Source of the DNA: Echinometra lucunter
Lineage: Eukaryota; Echinodermata; Echinoidea; Camarodonta; Echinometridae
Length of the DNA stretch: 64,000 nucleotides
NCBI GenBank assembly: GCA_029962745.1
Contig: CM057151.1
Coordinates: 31,381,344-31,445,343 of the forward strand
Direction: 5' to 3'
Below, piece after piece: positions 11,888-23,169 of the stretch (position 1 is the stretch's first letter; the number at the start of each line of letters is the position of its first letter). The notes under the pieces are model-generated. The model ran no database searches and was not told the origin of the DNA. It saw only the letters and a list, made by a program, of their open reading frames with translations. Made by a program: the position numbers and the translations under genes.

Positions 11888-12593
11888 CTCTGCCATACTA
11901 TTCCCGGTACTATTAATGCCACCTGATCTCCAAAGAAGTGTGTTCGTTTTTTCAGATTCATAATAAAATAAAAAATTTACATTGATCTGTATTCGCAATC
12001 AATCGTCATAAACACGTCAGCCAATACACGACCTGTGATGAAGGTGTCATTCTGAACTTTCCAGGAATGAGAACAATCTGTTAGAATCACACGTTTATAC
12101 GTAAACCTTGGATCTATCCTATATTGTTTCTTTTTAATAACGTGAGAATATGCTAACAAATTAATTATTTATTTTCTATTTATTTATTTTCAGTTTTATC
12201 TATTCAAAATAGCCTCATCAGTTATGAAAACTGCTGTCCTCGAGGGCCCTGAGAATAAAAACAATACATACAATATTTAGAAACAGACAAGAAAATTATT
12301 TGAGATTCATGCGGTATCAAGTTTTCACTGGAAATTTGCAAAGAAAGAAAATTAACATAGTGTTAGAATATGAATGCATAAAAGAAAAGTGCATTTCATG
12401 TAACATTTCGATGTCTTATTTGTTTGTATGGTTTTTTTTTTCTTCCAAACGGAAGCATTAATTGTGAAAATAATGACGCGCATCTGAAAAACCCAAATAA
12501 ACAAACAAAACAAACAAACAAAAAAACAGAGCAAAGTGTTTAGATCCAGTCTGAGCTCTAATCAAAGCCCATAGAAGATTGTACGAGTTTCCT

Positions 12594-12724
12594 CACTGCA
12601 AAAACGGTGGTGTTGAATTAATACTACTGGTGTTTATATAGGACAACTCTGATGGTGGTGTTGTCCTATATAAACACCAGTGGTGTTGATTTAACACCAA
12701 TTTAACACCACCGTTTTTGCAGTG
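12594..12724. mobile_element. palindromic MITE, family B copy 2
   Basis: The ends CACTGCAAAAACGGTGGTG and CACCACCGTTTTTGCAGTG are the same as at 5285-5424. The centre reads TATATAGGACAAC and its complement GTTGTCCTATATA. No TA flank is retained at this copy. Confidence 0.85.
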
Positions 12725-13333
12725 TTGTACATGTATAATGTAGAATTCATCATGACACAGTTCCAACGTCATTATTTTTTCATGATTGCGCCATACATTT
12801 TAAAAGGCTCAGTGGAGTAAAATTGTCCAGAAACCCTGATTCAAAGATATACATTTGGGAAATTAAGCCTACATCCCATAATGGCCCTTTCGCTAAAGGC
12901 CTGCTGAAAATAACGACCACTGGTCTGTTAGCTAAATTACCCCCATGAAAAATGAAGAGTAAAATCATAACGGCACGCTAGCACAGAACCATGGTGTTTT
13001 TTTACAATCAGCGAGTAATTTCTATCGGCCAGAGTGATACATATATCAAAATCTTACTTTAAACTTCAGCCATAGATAGTAGCTCTTTTGCCACTCTTGT
13101 CCAAACGACAAAACCGATTATAAAGATTTGGATCATCAGCATGAAAAAGAGAAATATTATTTTATCATGATCTTGAAGGCAATTATAGTGAGCCGGAATA
13201 TTGAAGATTTAATTGAAAATGTATTTTGGCGATATAACCACATGCAAACCAGCGTTCGAGATTTCAATACTCAATACGAATTATCAAAATTTGTAATCTT
13301 AACTTGCCAACTGCTCACAGCCCCCCCCCCCCC

Positions 13334-13367
<34 letters not shown>

Positions 13368-13439
13368 ATAGTGTGAAGCGGTTATTCCATTAGATGGTAG
13401 TTATTAAAGAATACGCGGGGCAACAGGAGAAAAAAGGAA

Positions 13440-13845
13440 ACTGATGATTGATGATGATGATTATGATTATTTGTTTGTCGTCACCTGTGCCTTGGAGACG
13501 AAAAGCGAACTGAATCTCTCTAACCCTCAGGCCTCTCCTCCCAATATAACTTATTGGGGGTGTGCAGGTGAACCACTACACCGGGGTTTCCCTCTATTCT
13601 TATACGAATAATGCAGTGGGTTCTTAAAGTGCAAAGGTGGTGGCCCTCCTCTACACGGGGCCTCCATTTAACGTCCTATCCGAGGGACGGAGTGTTTTCC
13701 ACTGTGACATAGCCTGCGTCTATGAAACAGGGGAGGGGCACGTTAACACACAACGCAGGCTTCAGCCATCCGCCTGGGTTGGACTCGAACCCACGATCTT
13801 TGGTTCGACAGGCAGACGCTTTACCGACTGAGCCAACTCGCTCTA
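13440..13845 (-). mobile_element. near full-length tRNA-derived SINE
   Basis: Read on the minus strand, a tRNA-like head of about 75 bases carries an A box (TGGCTCAGTCGG) and a B box (GGTTCGAGTCC). A 300-base tRNA-unrelated body follows and ends in a GATTATTATGAT-like tail at 13440-13470. The anticodon stem is no longer complementary, so it is not a functional tRNA gene. Open frames across it are artefacts. About 405 bases, likely near full length. Confidence 0.85.
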
Positions 13846-15094
13846 GAAACCAAATTTCCGTAATTTGGCTAGTAAAAATAGCTTGTTGTTTGATGGAAAC
13901 CTGTTTCTTTCGAGGAATAATTATTTTCTGTGCAAAAGACGTGTTTTTTGTACACAGTTCGCATTTTTAAATGGATGTTTACAGATATAATGTTTTACCT
14001 ATTTTTCTCTCACATTCAGTGGTATAAATGCTTTTAAAATGAATTGAATATGCAACGTCTGATTTAATCACACATGCAGCTATATTGTTCCATAGTGATA
14101 TACAAATATAATCATATAGTTACACTAGAAAACATTATCTTGGAACTTGTAGTATGGATCGTATTCATGGTAGGCAATAGCATACTTAGTGAGTAACAGC
14201 GTTTCTTTGAGTTGGAAAGAAGTTCTATAACTGTTTTAAAATCAACTTGAAAGAAAATGGACATTAATTTGGTGTGCCTTCATCTCTACATGGTTCGGGC
14301 TACTTTTGCTCAAGACGTGTTGGAAGTCGTTCTCCGACCGTGTAAGCCCGAAGGAATTCCCTGCATAACTTAAAGGGACATTCCAAACATATCTTTAGTG
14401 TCATGTAGGCAGACTATACACTTACTTCGAGTCTCCTTCGCATGAAGTCGGTTTACAGTAAGGAGAAACGTGTCTGTTACTTGACAACGAAAATATTTTT
14501 CTTCATGGAATGTCACGCACTAACATAAATGCATACTCTTAAAACACTTCGGTGTTGCATGCTGTGAAATTCATCATGCGGTCACACAAGTATTTCTTCC
14601 ATGCTTCTTCTTTACATTTTTTCATGTCCATGATCATGATGATAATTGTCAGATAGTGAGAAAAGCATTGTTATCCGTTGCAAACACGATACATAATCCT
14701 CGTCGAAGTAAAGGAAAAGAGCTGTATAAAATAAAGGCTCCTCAAACGACAATATTATTAAAACTAATTTGATTTGATGCCAAATACATTCTTACACTAT
14801 TTGCACATGATCAGCCCAGCACTTTTTTAGAAGGCCAACAGCAGATTTTCAAAACACTTCCAGAAGTGAATGACTTGTATGAGATAACGCCAAGGGATGG
14901 TACATACCAACGAGTAATCAGTGAGGTGACTTTGTCAGTTCTTTCATATCTCACTAAGATCTGCTGTCATAAAATGTGTGTTTTTTTTAATTCAATGTGT
15001 TTCAAGGTGATGTGATTAACTTTCAATTTTAAATGGATTATATTCATCGTTTTCTATGTATATATTCAGTTCTTTCACATCTCACTAAGATCTG

Positions 15095-15095
<1 letters not shown>
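13846..15095. other. unannotated spacer
   Basis: No gene, tRNA or repeat family recognised in this AT-rich stretch. TCTTTCATATCTCACTAAGATCTGCT at 14940-14966 recurs at 15070-15095 as a short direct repeat. Confidence 0.45.

Positions 15096-15152
<57 letters not shown>
15096..15152. repeat. (TA)n microsatellite
   Basis: About 57 bases of pure TA, 90 bases to the left of the tRNA-like gene. A second pure TA tract lies on its other side at 15419-15467. Confidence 0.95.
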
Positions 15153-15153
<1 letters not shown>

Positions 15154-15243
15154 TGAAAGAAATGAAAATGAGAGAATAATAATTGCGTAGCTCCCTCAAT
15201 GTCCCCAGAGCTGTCATCCATTTTGAATCAAGGGTTGAAAAAA

Positions 15244-15314
15244 TGCCTCCGCCGGGAATCGAACCCGGGTCACTGGCTTAGAACGCCAATGCCTTACCAC
15301 TAGACCACAGAGGC
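15244..15314 (-). tRNA. tRNA-Arg(UCU)-like gene
   Basis: On the minus strand, 71 bases fold into a full cloverleaf. The acceptor stem is GCCTCTG/CGGAGGC with discriminator A. The D stem GTCT/AGGC encloses AGTGGTA. The anticodon stem TTGGC/GCCAG has loop GTTCTAA, giving anticodon TCT after U33. The variable loop is TGAC, and the T stem CCGGG/CCCGG encloses TTCGATT. Six T residues follow immediately, the standard pol III terminator. Overall it resembles animal tRNA-Glu outside the anticodon arm, so it could be a recoded copy or a SINE head. No SINE body motif was recognised next to it. Confidence 0.7.
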
Positions 15315-15418
15315 GGGCCAGCGGTTAGGCGTGACCGAATCGAATTGACCGACCGACAGATTTCCAACCCTTTTTAATCCTTTATTTTGGTGCAGATGAG
15401 TCAATGAACAATATATTT

Positions 15419-15467
<49 letters not shown>
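15419..15467. repeat. (TA)n microsatellite
   Basis: About 49 bases of TA to the right of the tRNA-like gene. Confidence 0.95.
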
Positions 15468-15469
<2 letters not shown>

Positions 15470-15547
15470 AAATTGTAAGATATTGTTTATATTTTGTAGC
15501 TTTATCTAGCTCAAAACATTCCTTTTAGCATACAGTACCAAGAAAGG

Positions 15548-15994
15548 TTAGATAAAAAACATGTACTGCAAATGACTTTTAATGAGTATTTCAGTTTTAT
15601 TGAAGATAGTAATAATCTTACTGAATGTCAATAAGTCCCAATATGTAAATTTAGTTCCTTTGGAAAGGTGGATACAGACGTACGTGGACATTATCAGCCG
15701 AATCTTAAGTTCACGCTTAACGTCAACTTTAATGTTCCTTATTTTTTGCGAGCAAGCAAAGAAGGCAAGCAAAACTTCTAAAACTTCATTCAAATGACAT
15801 CCACTGTACTTTTGATGTGTGTAGCGTTTGAATAGTAATTCTTTTCGTCGTTCGTCAGAATATGTGGGTGAAATACTAAGCTTTTTCTGTAGTATTTGTA
15901 TCATGATATGTATATCGCGTTGGACACGGCAAAGACTCAAGGGTAGGCCAATTACAAGCCGTATAATTGCCAATTCACCTAATGAGATTTTCAT
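15548..15994 (-). CDS. orphan 148-codon open frame, coding status doubtful
   Basis: This is the longest uninterrupted non-repeat frame in the window. It begins MKISLGELAIIRLVIGL and is rich in Ile, Leu and Lys, as expected from AT-rich DNA. A Cys-containing segment (LAFFACSQKIRN) lies near the middle. No family is recognised, no splice sites or promoter motif are obvious, and plus-strand frames of 60-71 codons overlap it. Most likely chance or a decayed element; listed because of its length. Confidence 0.15.
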   Translation of the reverse strand: MKISLGELAIIRLVIGLPLSLCRVQRDIHIMIQILQKKLSISPTYSDERRKELLFKRYTHQKYSGCHLNEVLEVLLAFFACSQKIRNIKVDVKRELKIRLIMSTYVCIHLSKGTKFTYWDLLTFSKIITIFNKTEILIKSHLQYMFFI

Positions 15995-17314
15995 AATTCA
16001 AAAAGGATAATAAAAATTTGATTGGCCATTATCGGACTTTGACCGCTCCAACAGCAAGGGCTATAGCCACGAAATACTACATGACTTTCGAGCGTCAACA
16101 ACAGTGATTCATTCGATCAGGGGAGACATTGTCTTCCGCGAAGACAAATAGTTCGATACATGGGAAATACACAGAGGTATTATCTCGCTATCTTCCATGT
16201 AAAGTGAGGCAACACAAACTTAGAAGATGCTGTTGGCAAACATGTGTGAATAATTCAATCTGCCTCACACCAGCGACAGCGAGAGAGATGTGGAGTACAT
16301 TTTCTTACTTCTAATTCACCAGCCCGTCATACCCCATAAAAGTGGTATCTAAACATTTCATTTTGATAACTTAGTTTGTTCAAGAAGCATTCATTTTCCG
16401 CCAGGGACCCCCTGTAAAGTTCGATGTCCTAAATAACATCATTTACAACAGAGGCCTCGATGTTCATAACAAAGTTTAGTAGCCACGTGGTAATTTGAAT
16501 AAATATCAAATTTAGCGTTCAATTACCTGGCTTATTTTCTATATTATATATAGTGAGAAGGAAAATGAGTGCAAAGCAACCGATCTCATGCGGTGACCTA
16601 TATTAAGTAACAAACTTACGAAATAATATGATTTTCTAGTGTACTCGTAATGAAAGTAGCCTGCATTATTAGTGTCACAATCGGGGCGCTGACTGACGTC
16701 ATATTAATGAAATATGCAAGTGATAATGCCAGTGCTGTCCCACCTCTCTCTCTCTCTCTCTCTTAGATTGTTGGATTGATAGATTGTCAGATGAATGCAA
16801 ACGGTGTCAAAACACACATTTCATATTTTTATGATTATGTGCGTTATAGTTTACTGACATTTCTTCTTTCCCCCCCCCCCCCCCCATATTTTGCCCTAAT
16901 GGGAATTTTTATTCACAATTAAAAGTTTCACGGTTACAAAAGTCAAAGCAATATTATAGATTTATCAAATAAATGCTTTAGCATATGTCATTAAAAAAAA
17001 CCAACTAATTTCTTTTTCTATTCATAACATATAAATATAACCCTTATCCTTGTAATGTATTTATATTACATTTTTTTTATTTCATGAAACACGGGTAAGG
17101 TCTTAGTCAGTCTATATATTCATATCATTGGCTAAAGCTTCAAAGCTAGCATTTAACATAGCTTAAAAGTCGCATCAGGACTTGTATACTCATTTTCTGT
17201 GAGGATTTATCCCCCCCCCCTTCCTTGATTGCTCGTAAATAGACATAAGGTATATACAGGTATTTCTATTGGATTAACTTCTGATAAATATTTTTAAACT
17301 ATGTACATCCATTG
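15995..17314. other. unannotated spacer
   Basis: No supported gene. It holds a short CT tract at 16744-16763 and poly-C runs at about 16870-16885 and 17210-17220. Confidence 0.45.
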
Positions 17315-17714
17315 TTATGGTTTACCTTTGGGGGCATGAGAGCAGTATGCTGAAGTACTTTCTTGAAGGATAGCCCTTTGCAAATGTTTACATTGGTCAT
17401 AGCGGCAACCTTGCTTGTCATCGTAAACGAATAAAGACGCATAGGGCCTCTTCACCGTGTTCACATTTCCATTACTCAATGTCTTAACATTTTGGCATTT
17501 GTAATCTGACCTAAGAACGCACTTATTCATCTTGTCCCATGGGCATATAGTTCAAGTTATCCAAATTGAGCTCTAAATTGGTATTCGGCTCAGATAAGTA
17601 TTTGGTCAATAATATGCTAAGGACCCCCATAATATGTGGCATTTGATGGCGATGAGGTCGGCCTGACAGAGCGAAGAGTAGCCCCAACGTTCTAAGTATA
17701 TAGTTTAGAGTCAT
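17315..17714 (-). pseudogene. possible small secreted Cys-containing protein split by a frameshift
   Basis: Two minus-strand frames overlap by 8 bases. The first (17714-17523) begins MTLNYILRTLGLLFALSG, which has signal-peptide character, and continues without Cys to MPMGQDE and a stop. The second (17530-17315) begins in another frame as MNKCVLRSDYKC and contains GCRYDQCKH and YCSHAPK, five Cys in total. A one-base shift would join them into a secreted protein of about 130 residues. The second frame ends either at a stop after KGKP or at a donor-like AAG|GTAAAC. An acceptor-like TTTGCTCCAG lies 14 bases before the first ATG. The family is not recognised. Alternatives: two unrelated chance frames, or an assembly indel in a real exon. 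Confidence 0.3.
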
Positions 17715-17918
17715 AATATACCTGGAGCAAAGACTCTGAAAGGATCAGTTCAGTTGCAATAATGTGATAATGGCATCAAAATTACGGGGCATGCATGCAA
17801 GTTTATAATGCTGCCTAATGGACTGTCACTGAGAATGTTCAAGAAAACCTATATCTGAACAAGAAATGATAATGTTTCTCTTTCGCCTAGCTGCCTCAGC
17901 CAATATTAAGTTACTTAC

Positions 17919-18036
17919 CATCTCTTTCTTCTTCTTCTTCTTCTTCTTCTTCTTCTTCTTCTTCTTCCACTCCTTCTTCTTCTTCAACATCTCCTTCTTT
18001 TCCCTCATCTGTTTCTTCTTCATAATTCTTATCCAT
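17919..18036 (-). CDS. candidate exon encoding an acidic Glu-rich segment
   Basis: On the minus strand an ATG at 18036 opens MDKNYEEETDEGKEGDVEEE, then a GAA-encoded polyglutamate run, and ends GAT G at a strong donor (G|GTAAGTAAC). The flanking codons before the pure (GAA)n are non-repetitive but still acidic, which is more than a bare microsatellite would give. The frame is open upstream to a stop near 18060, so it could be an initiating exon. It could equally be a CTT microsatellite that lies next to a GTAAGT by chance. No family assigned. Confidence 0.3.
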
Positions 18037-19388
18037 TAATGAAAAATACAATGCACAGACCTATACATTAATGCATTTCGCACTGACTTGTAATAATTTC
18101 CTTGCTCCTTTACCCTTTTGGTCTACCATATTCTTTTCATTTCTATTTTCTTGTTTCTCTTTTTTTTTTTTCTCAGAAAACAATTTCACGAAAGTAAGAT
18201 GAATTTCCACAGTATTGACAGCTGCCCATGATGTATAACAACATCGCAGATGAATGGCTATTCATCTTAATCAGTTTATCAATAACCATGAAAAATGGTA
18301 AGATATAAATTTCTCTGCACAAGGCGAAATATCACTACGGTGGAACCTGCATGGTGGAATAGATTATACTAAAAGCAAACTGTCTCCATAGACTGAGTGA
18401 GGTCCTCTTTCAGGTAAATGTATCATTTCCCATGGGAACAACATTAAAGCTTGGCGTCTCAATAAAAGCAGGAAATTCTTTAAGATTGGACTATGATGCC
18501 AGCCATATATTTATTGTTATTTACTTGATATATTCACAGAAAAGGAGAAAATTAAGGACATTACACACAAACAAAGTCATTGATAAAGCTGAAGACTTTA
18601 GAATATCGCTATACCTTTGTTTTTCTTTCTGAAAGGTATAACTGACTCGTAAACGGTAAACGATTGTTAATGGGAATCTTTTCTTTTATGACAGGTTTAC
18701 ATGTATATCACAAGGTAAATAAGATTTCCAAATAAGTCTTGGTGAGTTTTATTTTCATTTCAATATTGATATTACATCTCCATTACCACGAGTAAAAAAA
18801 AAAATCTTTAATTCTGTTAAATATTAAAGACAAGCTAGCACATGTCTGGTTGTCAATTTGTAGCCTTCTCTTATGCACTTTTCGAAATAAGCCTATCGGG
18901 TAGAGCTAGGATATGTCCAGGCTCCATACCCATCATGAAATTACCAAAGTATTTTTAACTATATACACGACTCAATGTATATCCCTTGAGTTTGGTATAA
19001 AATTGACATGATTCCGTAGCATATATTGCAAAACTTATTAGTGTATTAGTGTATTATATAAAGTGCATTGTTTCAAGCGGACGTTAATCTGCATAAAGTA
19101 TCTTGATTTGATTTGATTTATATTTTCTTCTGCATTCATGTTAACATTTTGGTAACATAATATACAAAAAAGGTACTTTTTTGACAATAACTCATAAATA
19201 CACAAGTATTCGTAACAATCATTTTTCGTAAAATATAAGACATGATAAATTGTCAAATCATTGTCAAATTATTGTTATTTCTTAAACATAAAATCATTTG
19301 CGGAAGAAGGATTGCCATTATAAGCAATATACTTGACAATATGGCAAACCCATATTTTAATCTTCATAAAATATTTTTGTGTATGTAC

Positions 19389-19427
<39 letters not shown>

Positions 19428-20188
19428 GTGTGTGTGCGCGGGTGGGTGGGTGTGCACTTGTATAGCTTTGCAAGCGAGGACAGTGAACAAAGAAAATTCC
19501 TGAGAACAATAGTCCTCGGTTGGTAAACAATAGTCCTCAGTTGTCAAACAAAGGATTTGGGTTTATTCCGTCAGCCTTGAGAGGACAGGGGACAATAGAA
19601 GTCCAATTGTTGTGCTCGGTAGTATAGTGATGTACAGCTGGGTGCGTGTGTGCGTGTGTGTGTGTGTGTGTGTGGTGTGTGTGTGTGTGTATACTACAAA
19701 ATTTCATAATAGATTCATTTTCCTATTGATATCTTGATTTACTCATCTCCTTTATTCTTTCATGAAGGATGAAGAAAAGCACTGTCCAGTCATCTGTACC
19801 GGATCACCAGTACATCTCATCTCATTTCACGCACTCAGTAATTAACCTTCAGTAAAGTGTGTTTTCATTAAGCGATTTCACGAGATCTCTGTGGACTCTA
19901 TAATGAATGATAATAAGTAATAGATATAGACACTCGTTTTGAATGTACTACTAATATGCTTAGAGTGCGTTTTGACCTTCAAATGGTCTTTAAAGAGCAG
20001 GCTGTGCAGCCATGCAATTATAACAAATAATTTCCTGTGATGTTATGAATGTTCATCATGAAAAGTGCACAGTAATTTCTTGTTTAGTTTTAAAGCAGCC
20101 AATTAAGTCAATGTGAACTCCTTCAGTCTTGATTCGCTTATGAGAGGGATCGTTACTAATTAATGATTGTGATTGTGAAGCAATGCAA
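18037..20188. other. unannotated AT-rich spacer with (TA)n/(TG)n tracts
   Basis: It holds a (TA)n(TG)n tract at 19388-19435 and a (GT)n tract at 19640-19691. No exon or transposon could be supported. Confidence 0.5.
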
Positions 20189-20446
20189 CACTCCTAGGAA
20201 AAAAATGGTGCTGATTAGAACATTTTCTTGTCCAGCACTTGGAACCTTTGAAGGTTCTTCAGAGAACCACAGATGGCCTATAAAGGCTCTCTAAGGCTTC
20301 TAAAGGGGCCTTTAGAACCATTATTGGTTGTAAAAGGATCCCTTTGGGGCTATTGAAACTATAAAGAACCCTTCATAGAACCCCTTTTTCTGGAGGCTCT
20401 AAATACGGGAAAAAAAGGTTCTAGCTGCCATATTTTTCTAAGAGTG
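20189..20446. mobile_element. TIR element, family C copy 1 (GGTTCT-rich)
   Basis: The ends CACTCCTAGGAAAAA and TTTTTCTAAGAGTG are inverted repeats. The interior is a run of GAACC/GGTTCT words (TTTAGAACCATTATTGGTTG) that are themselves partly palindromic. Related copies lie at 21490-21762 and 27387-27650. Post-gap sequence at 26313-26332 is the right end of the block-2 equivalent of this element. Non-autonomous. Confidence 0.8.
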
Positions 20447-20649
20447 AAGAAGCAATGTTAGGTGTGTGCTTTCAATGTTTCCTGGAAAAATGTTCTAATT
20501 GTATATGTGTGGCTCCAACGATGCAGCTTTAAGGAGTAAATACAACCAGTTACCCATCTACTACACCTGGGCCGAAAGAGTTAATTAAATCAGATACTTT
20601 TTCAGAATATGAATTCGAACCCTTCTCTCCCCGTATACCTCTGCCCCAC

Positions 20650-20760
20650 CCCACCTCTCCCCCGTCTCACTCTCACTATTACTCTTTCTCTTTCTCTCTC
20701 CATCTCCCCCCCCCCCCCCCTCTCTCTCTCTCTTTATATCCATCTCTATCTTTAAATCTC
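20650..20760. repeat. CT-rich tract with poly-C
   Basis: A CTCTCTC and C-run pyrimidine tract. The block-2 counterpart at 26515-26650 differs in length and composition. Confidence 0.85.
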
Positions 20761-21087
20761 TCTGTCCGTTTCATCCTAGTTCTGCCACTCTTTTCATGTC
20801 AGGCATGAATTCATTCGTGTCTGTTACCCCAGGCATTGCTGGTCCACCATTCCATGATATTTCTGAAAAACAAATAATCACGATTACTGCATCTTTACAC
20901 GGGTACGTGTAAGATCGCTTGTACACGACAGAGCATCTCGTTAGCCAAGAACTCTTTACGGCTGGAAGAAGCGTGTAGCTATACTTTCTCCGTCCTTCCT
21001 AAATCAGCTATTGAATCGTATGAAATTCAATGAATGGTTTAGTTTCCTGTTACTTCTTCGCATTAAGAAGAATACAAAAGCAGAGGA

Positions 21088-21156
21088 GTCGTAGCCGAGT
21101 GATTTAAGGCACTTGACTGGAAGCGCGAAGATCGTGGGTTTGGTCCCGACACGCCA
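21088..21156 (+). repeat. tRNA-like SINE head, block-1 copy
   Basis: GTCGTAGCCGAGTGATTTAAGG resembles a Ser/Leu-type tRNA 5' half with an A box. The segment GATCGTGGGTTTGGTCCC is a mutated B box. The counterpart at 26994-27050 has lost part of this B box. Probably a decayed SINE, not an active tRNA. Confidence 0.6.
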
Positions 21157-21287
21157 CTAGTCTTATACCCGATGGAAGATGTCAGACGATGGATGATGAT
21201 AATTATTCAGAGCGTCATCGAATCCATAATATTTTCTCTCTCTCTTTTCCACGCTGTAATTATGCTATCAATCTGTGTCTTTGCATC

Positions 21288-21329
<42 letters not shown>

Positions 21330-21489
21330 TTAGTTTTTGTTTTCTCCTCTTTCTCCTTCTTTATCTTTCTGCCTCTTACTCTCTCTGTCTATTATCCGTT
21401 TGAAAGATGACCTTTAATTTAACAACAAAAAAATTAGAAATCAAAATGAAAATGTTTAAATGATTATCTGCATATGTATTCAAATTATC

Positions 21490-21762
21490 CACTCTTAGAA
21501 AAAATGGTACTGATTAGAACCTTTTCTTGTCCCACATTTGGAACCTCTAAAAGTTCTTAAATGAACCATTAATAGCTTATAAAAGCTTCTGTAAAGGGTT
21601 CTAAGGGTTCTAAAGGGGTCTTTAGAACCATTATTGGTTGTACAAGGAACCATTTGGGGTTCTTGAAAATATAAAGAACCCTTTATAGAACCCATTTTCT
21701 GGAGGTTCTAAATACTGGACAAAAAAAAAAAGATTCTAAATGGCACATTTTTCTCAAAGTGT
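21490..21762. mobile_element. TIR element, family C copy 2
   Basis: It starts CACTCTTAGAAAAAATGG and ends TTTTTCTCAAAGTG, with the same GGTTCT/AGAACC-rich interior as the copy at 20189. The 66-codon minus-strand frame across it is an artefact of that interior. Confidence 0.85.
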
Positions 21763-22844
21763 CTACTGCTTAATATCGCCATTAAATAGTTTGGTAAGTT
21801 TTCTTTTTTATATCTGTTTTGAACAAATTCTGTATTGTAATTCATGATACGACTTTGTACTCCATCCATCATTGAAAAGACAAATGCAGGTAGATTTATG
21901 ATATGTACCGTATGTTCTTATAACAACTAACCTCATGTTAAAATTCTGTTATTGTAATTCATGATACGACTTTATACTCCATCCATCATTGAAAAGACAT
22001 GCAGGTAGATTTATGATTTGTAACGTATGTTCTAAAAGCAACTAATCTCATGTTAATTTTTTTTTTTTACCAGCACAATTATTCTTCATTTTTCACTGTA
22101 ATCACCATACATCATCCAAAAGAGGTATTCTTTAGCTCACTTCTTTACTCTAAAGATTTCATTGTGTATTTTGGGCAGATGTTGTTTCATTTTCTAGGGC
22201 AATGTCCTATCAAAGTCAATGCAAAATAATTATCGTGGTCTATAGATACGCATGCAATGATTAAAACCATGGTCTATACGGTAGATACGCATCCAATGAT
22301 CAAAACACATTTGACAGAAAAGAAATTGTGTCTGCTGAGGGCGAAAGATCTTAGCTCACAAAAGATTTGGTGGAGACAAGCAGATTTTATAATTCAGCAG
22401 TTATAGTTTTCCTTGTTTCAATTTTCATGGTTTGGCCTATACCATGAAAATAAGATCCAAAGCGTAAAAAAAAGCTTTCAAACTCACTTTAGGCAACTAC
22501 CCTCGTATCTCTTGTGATTGAATAATGCTATGGAATTATATGTCTCTTCCATTAGAACTTTTCCTGGTATATTAATTGGGAAGATGAGCTGTAGGCAAAA
22601 TAATAGTCTTATAAAAATTTTCTTCTGAGCTGATAGCCTTTGATAAAAATAAAATCGATTTGATGAGCATTTTATCAATATCTTATCACTTGTCGAGGAT
22701 GTTTGTGCTGGAAAATAGCATACCGTAGAACTTAATTCCTTGTAATGTTTAGGCTATAAAGGTTCAAATGCACAAATTAATTTCCCGTTTCCATAGTTAC
22801 GTCAAAACTATATCACTGAAAGAGATACAATTTACCTTTGATTG

Positions 22845-22881
22845 TTTGTTTGTTTGTTTGTTTGTTTGTTTGTTTGTTTGT
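22845..22881. repeat. (TTTG)n microsatellite
   Basis: A perfect TTTG run; the block-2 counterpart at about 28547-28581 is shorter. Confidence 0.95.
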
Positions 22882-22932
22882 TTTGCTATAAATTAGATAC
22901 ATTTACGAATAGGAATACTTTCTATATCCAAC

Positions 22933-23169
22933 TTACGTATTTCTCCGTATAGTAACCTCACAGCGCGTTCCCATAGGGTTAATAGATAGTATCCATAATA
23001 TAACTCCAAGATGTAGCATGGTGAATATATTCAAGCGGTTCGAATAGAAGTTCATCCTCTTGAAAACTAATGGACATGGTGAACACGAATGTTTGGTTAT
23101 ACCCATGATGAAATATAGAATTGGCCACAAGATAACACGGAGACCCAGTGCAGGTCGTACATTATACAC
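22933..23169 (-). other. conserved open frame in block core, coding status unclear
   Basis: A 78-codon minus-strand frame (YNVRPALGLRVILWPILYF start, hydrophobic) is intact in both blocks (also 28631-28867). I see only two base differences between the copies over this span, one of them amino-acid changing. No family is recognised. A GTAAGT donor-like site overlaps the stop, preceded by a C. The low divergence may simply be local. Confidence 0.2.

Larger units (their letters stand above)
10132..13439. other. repeat-bearing non-coding stretch
   Basis: It holds a CT microsatellite at 10548-10623, a TIR element at 11503-11887 and the second family-B MITE at 12594-12724. A poly-C plus CTTT tract sits at 13320-13369. 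The 61-codon minus-strand frame at 11555-11740 lies within the TIR element and is not treated as a gene. Confidence 0.5.

Noticed and set aside
13637..13970. Frames with GLEPTIFGSTGRRFTD and DSNPRSLVRQADALPTEP peptides
   Set aside because: Translations of the tRNA-like head of the minus-strand SINE at 13440-13845.
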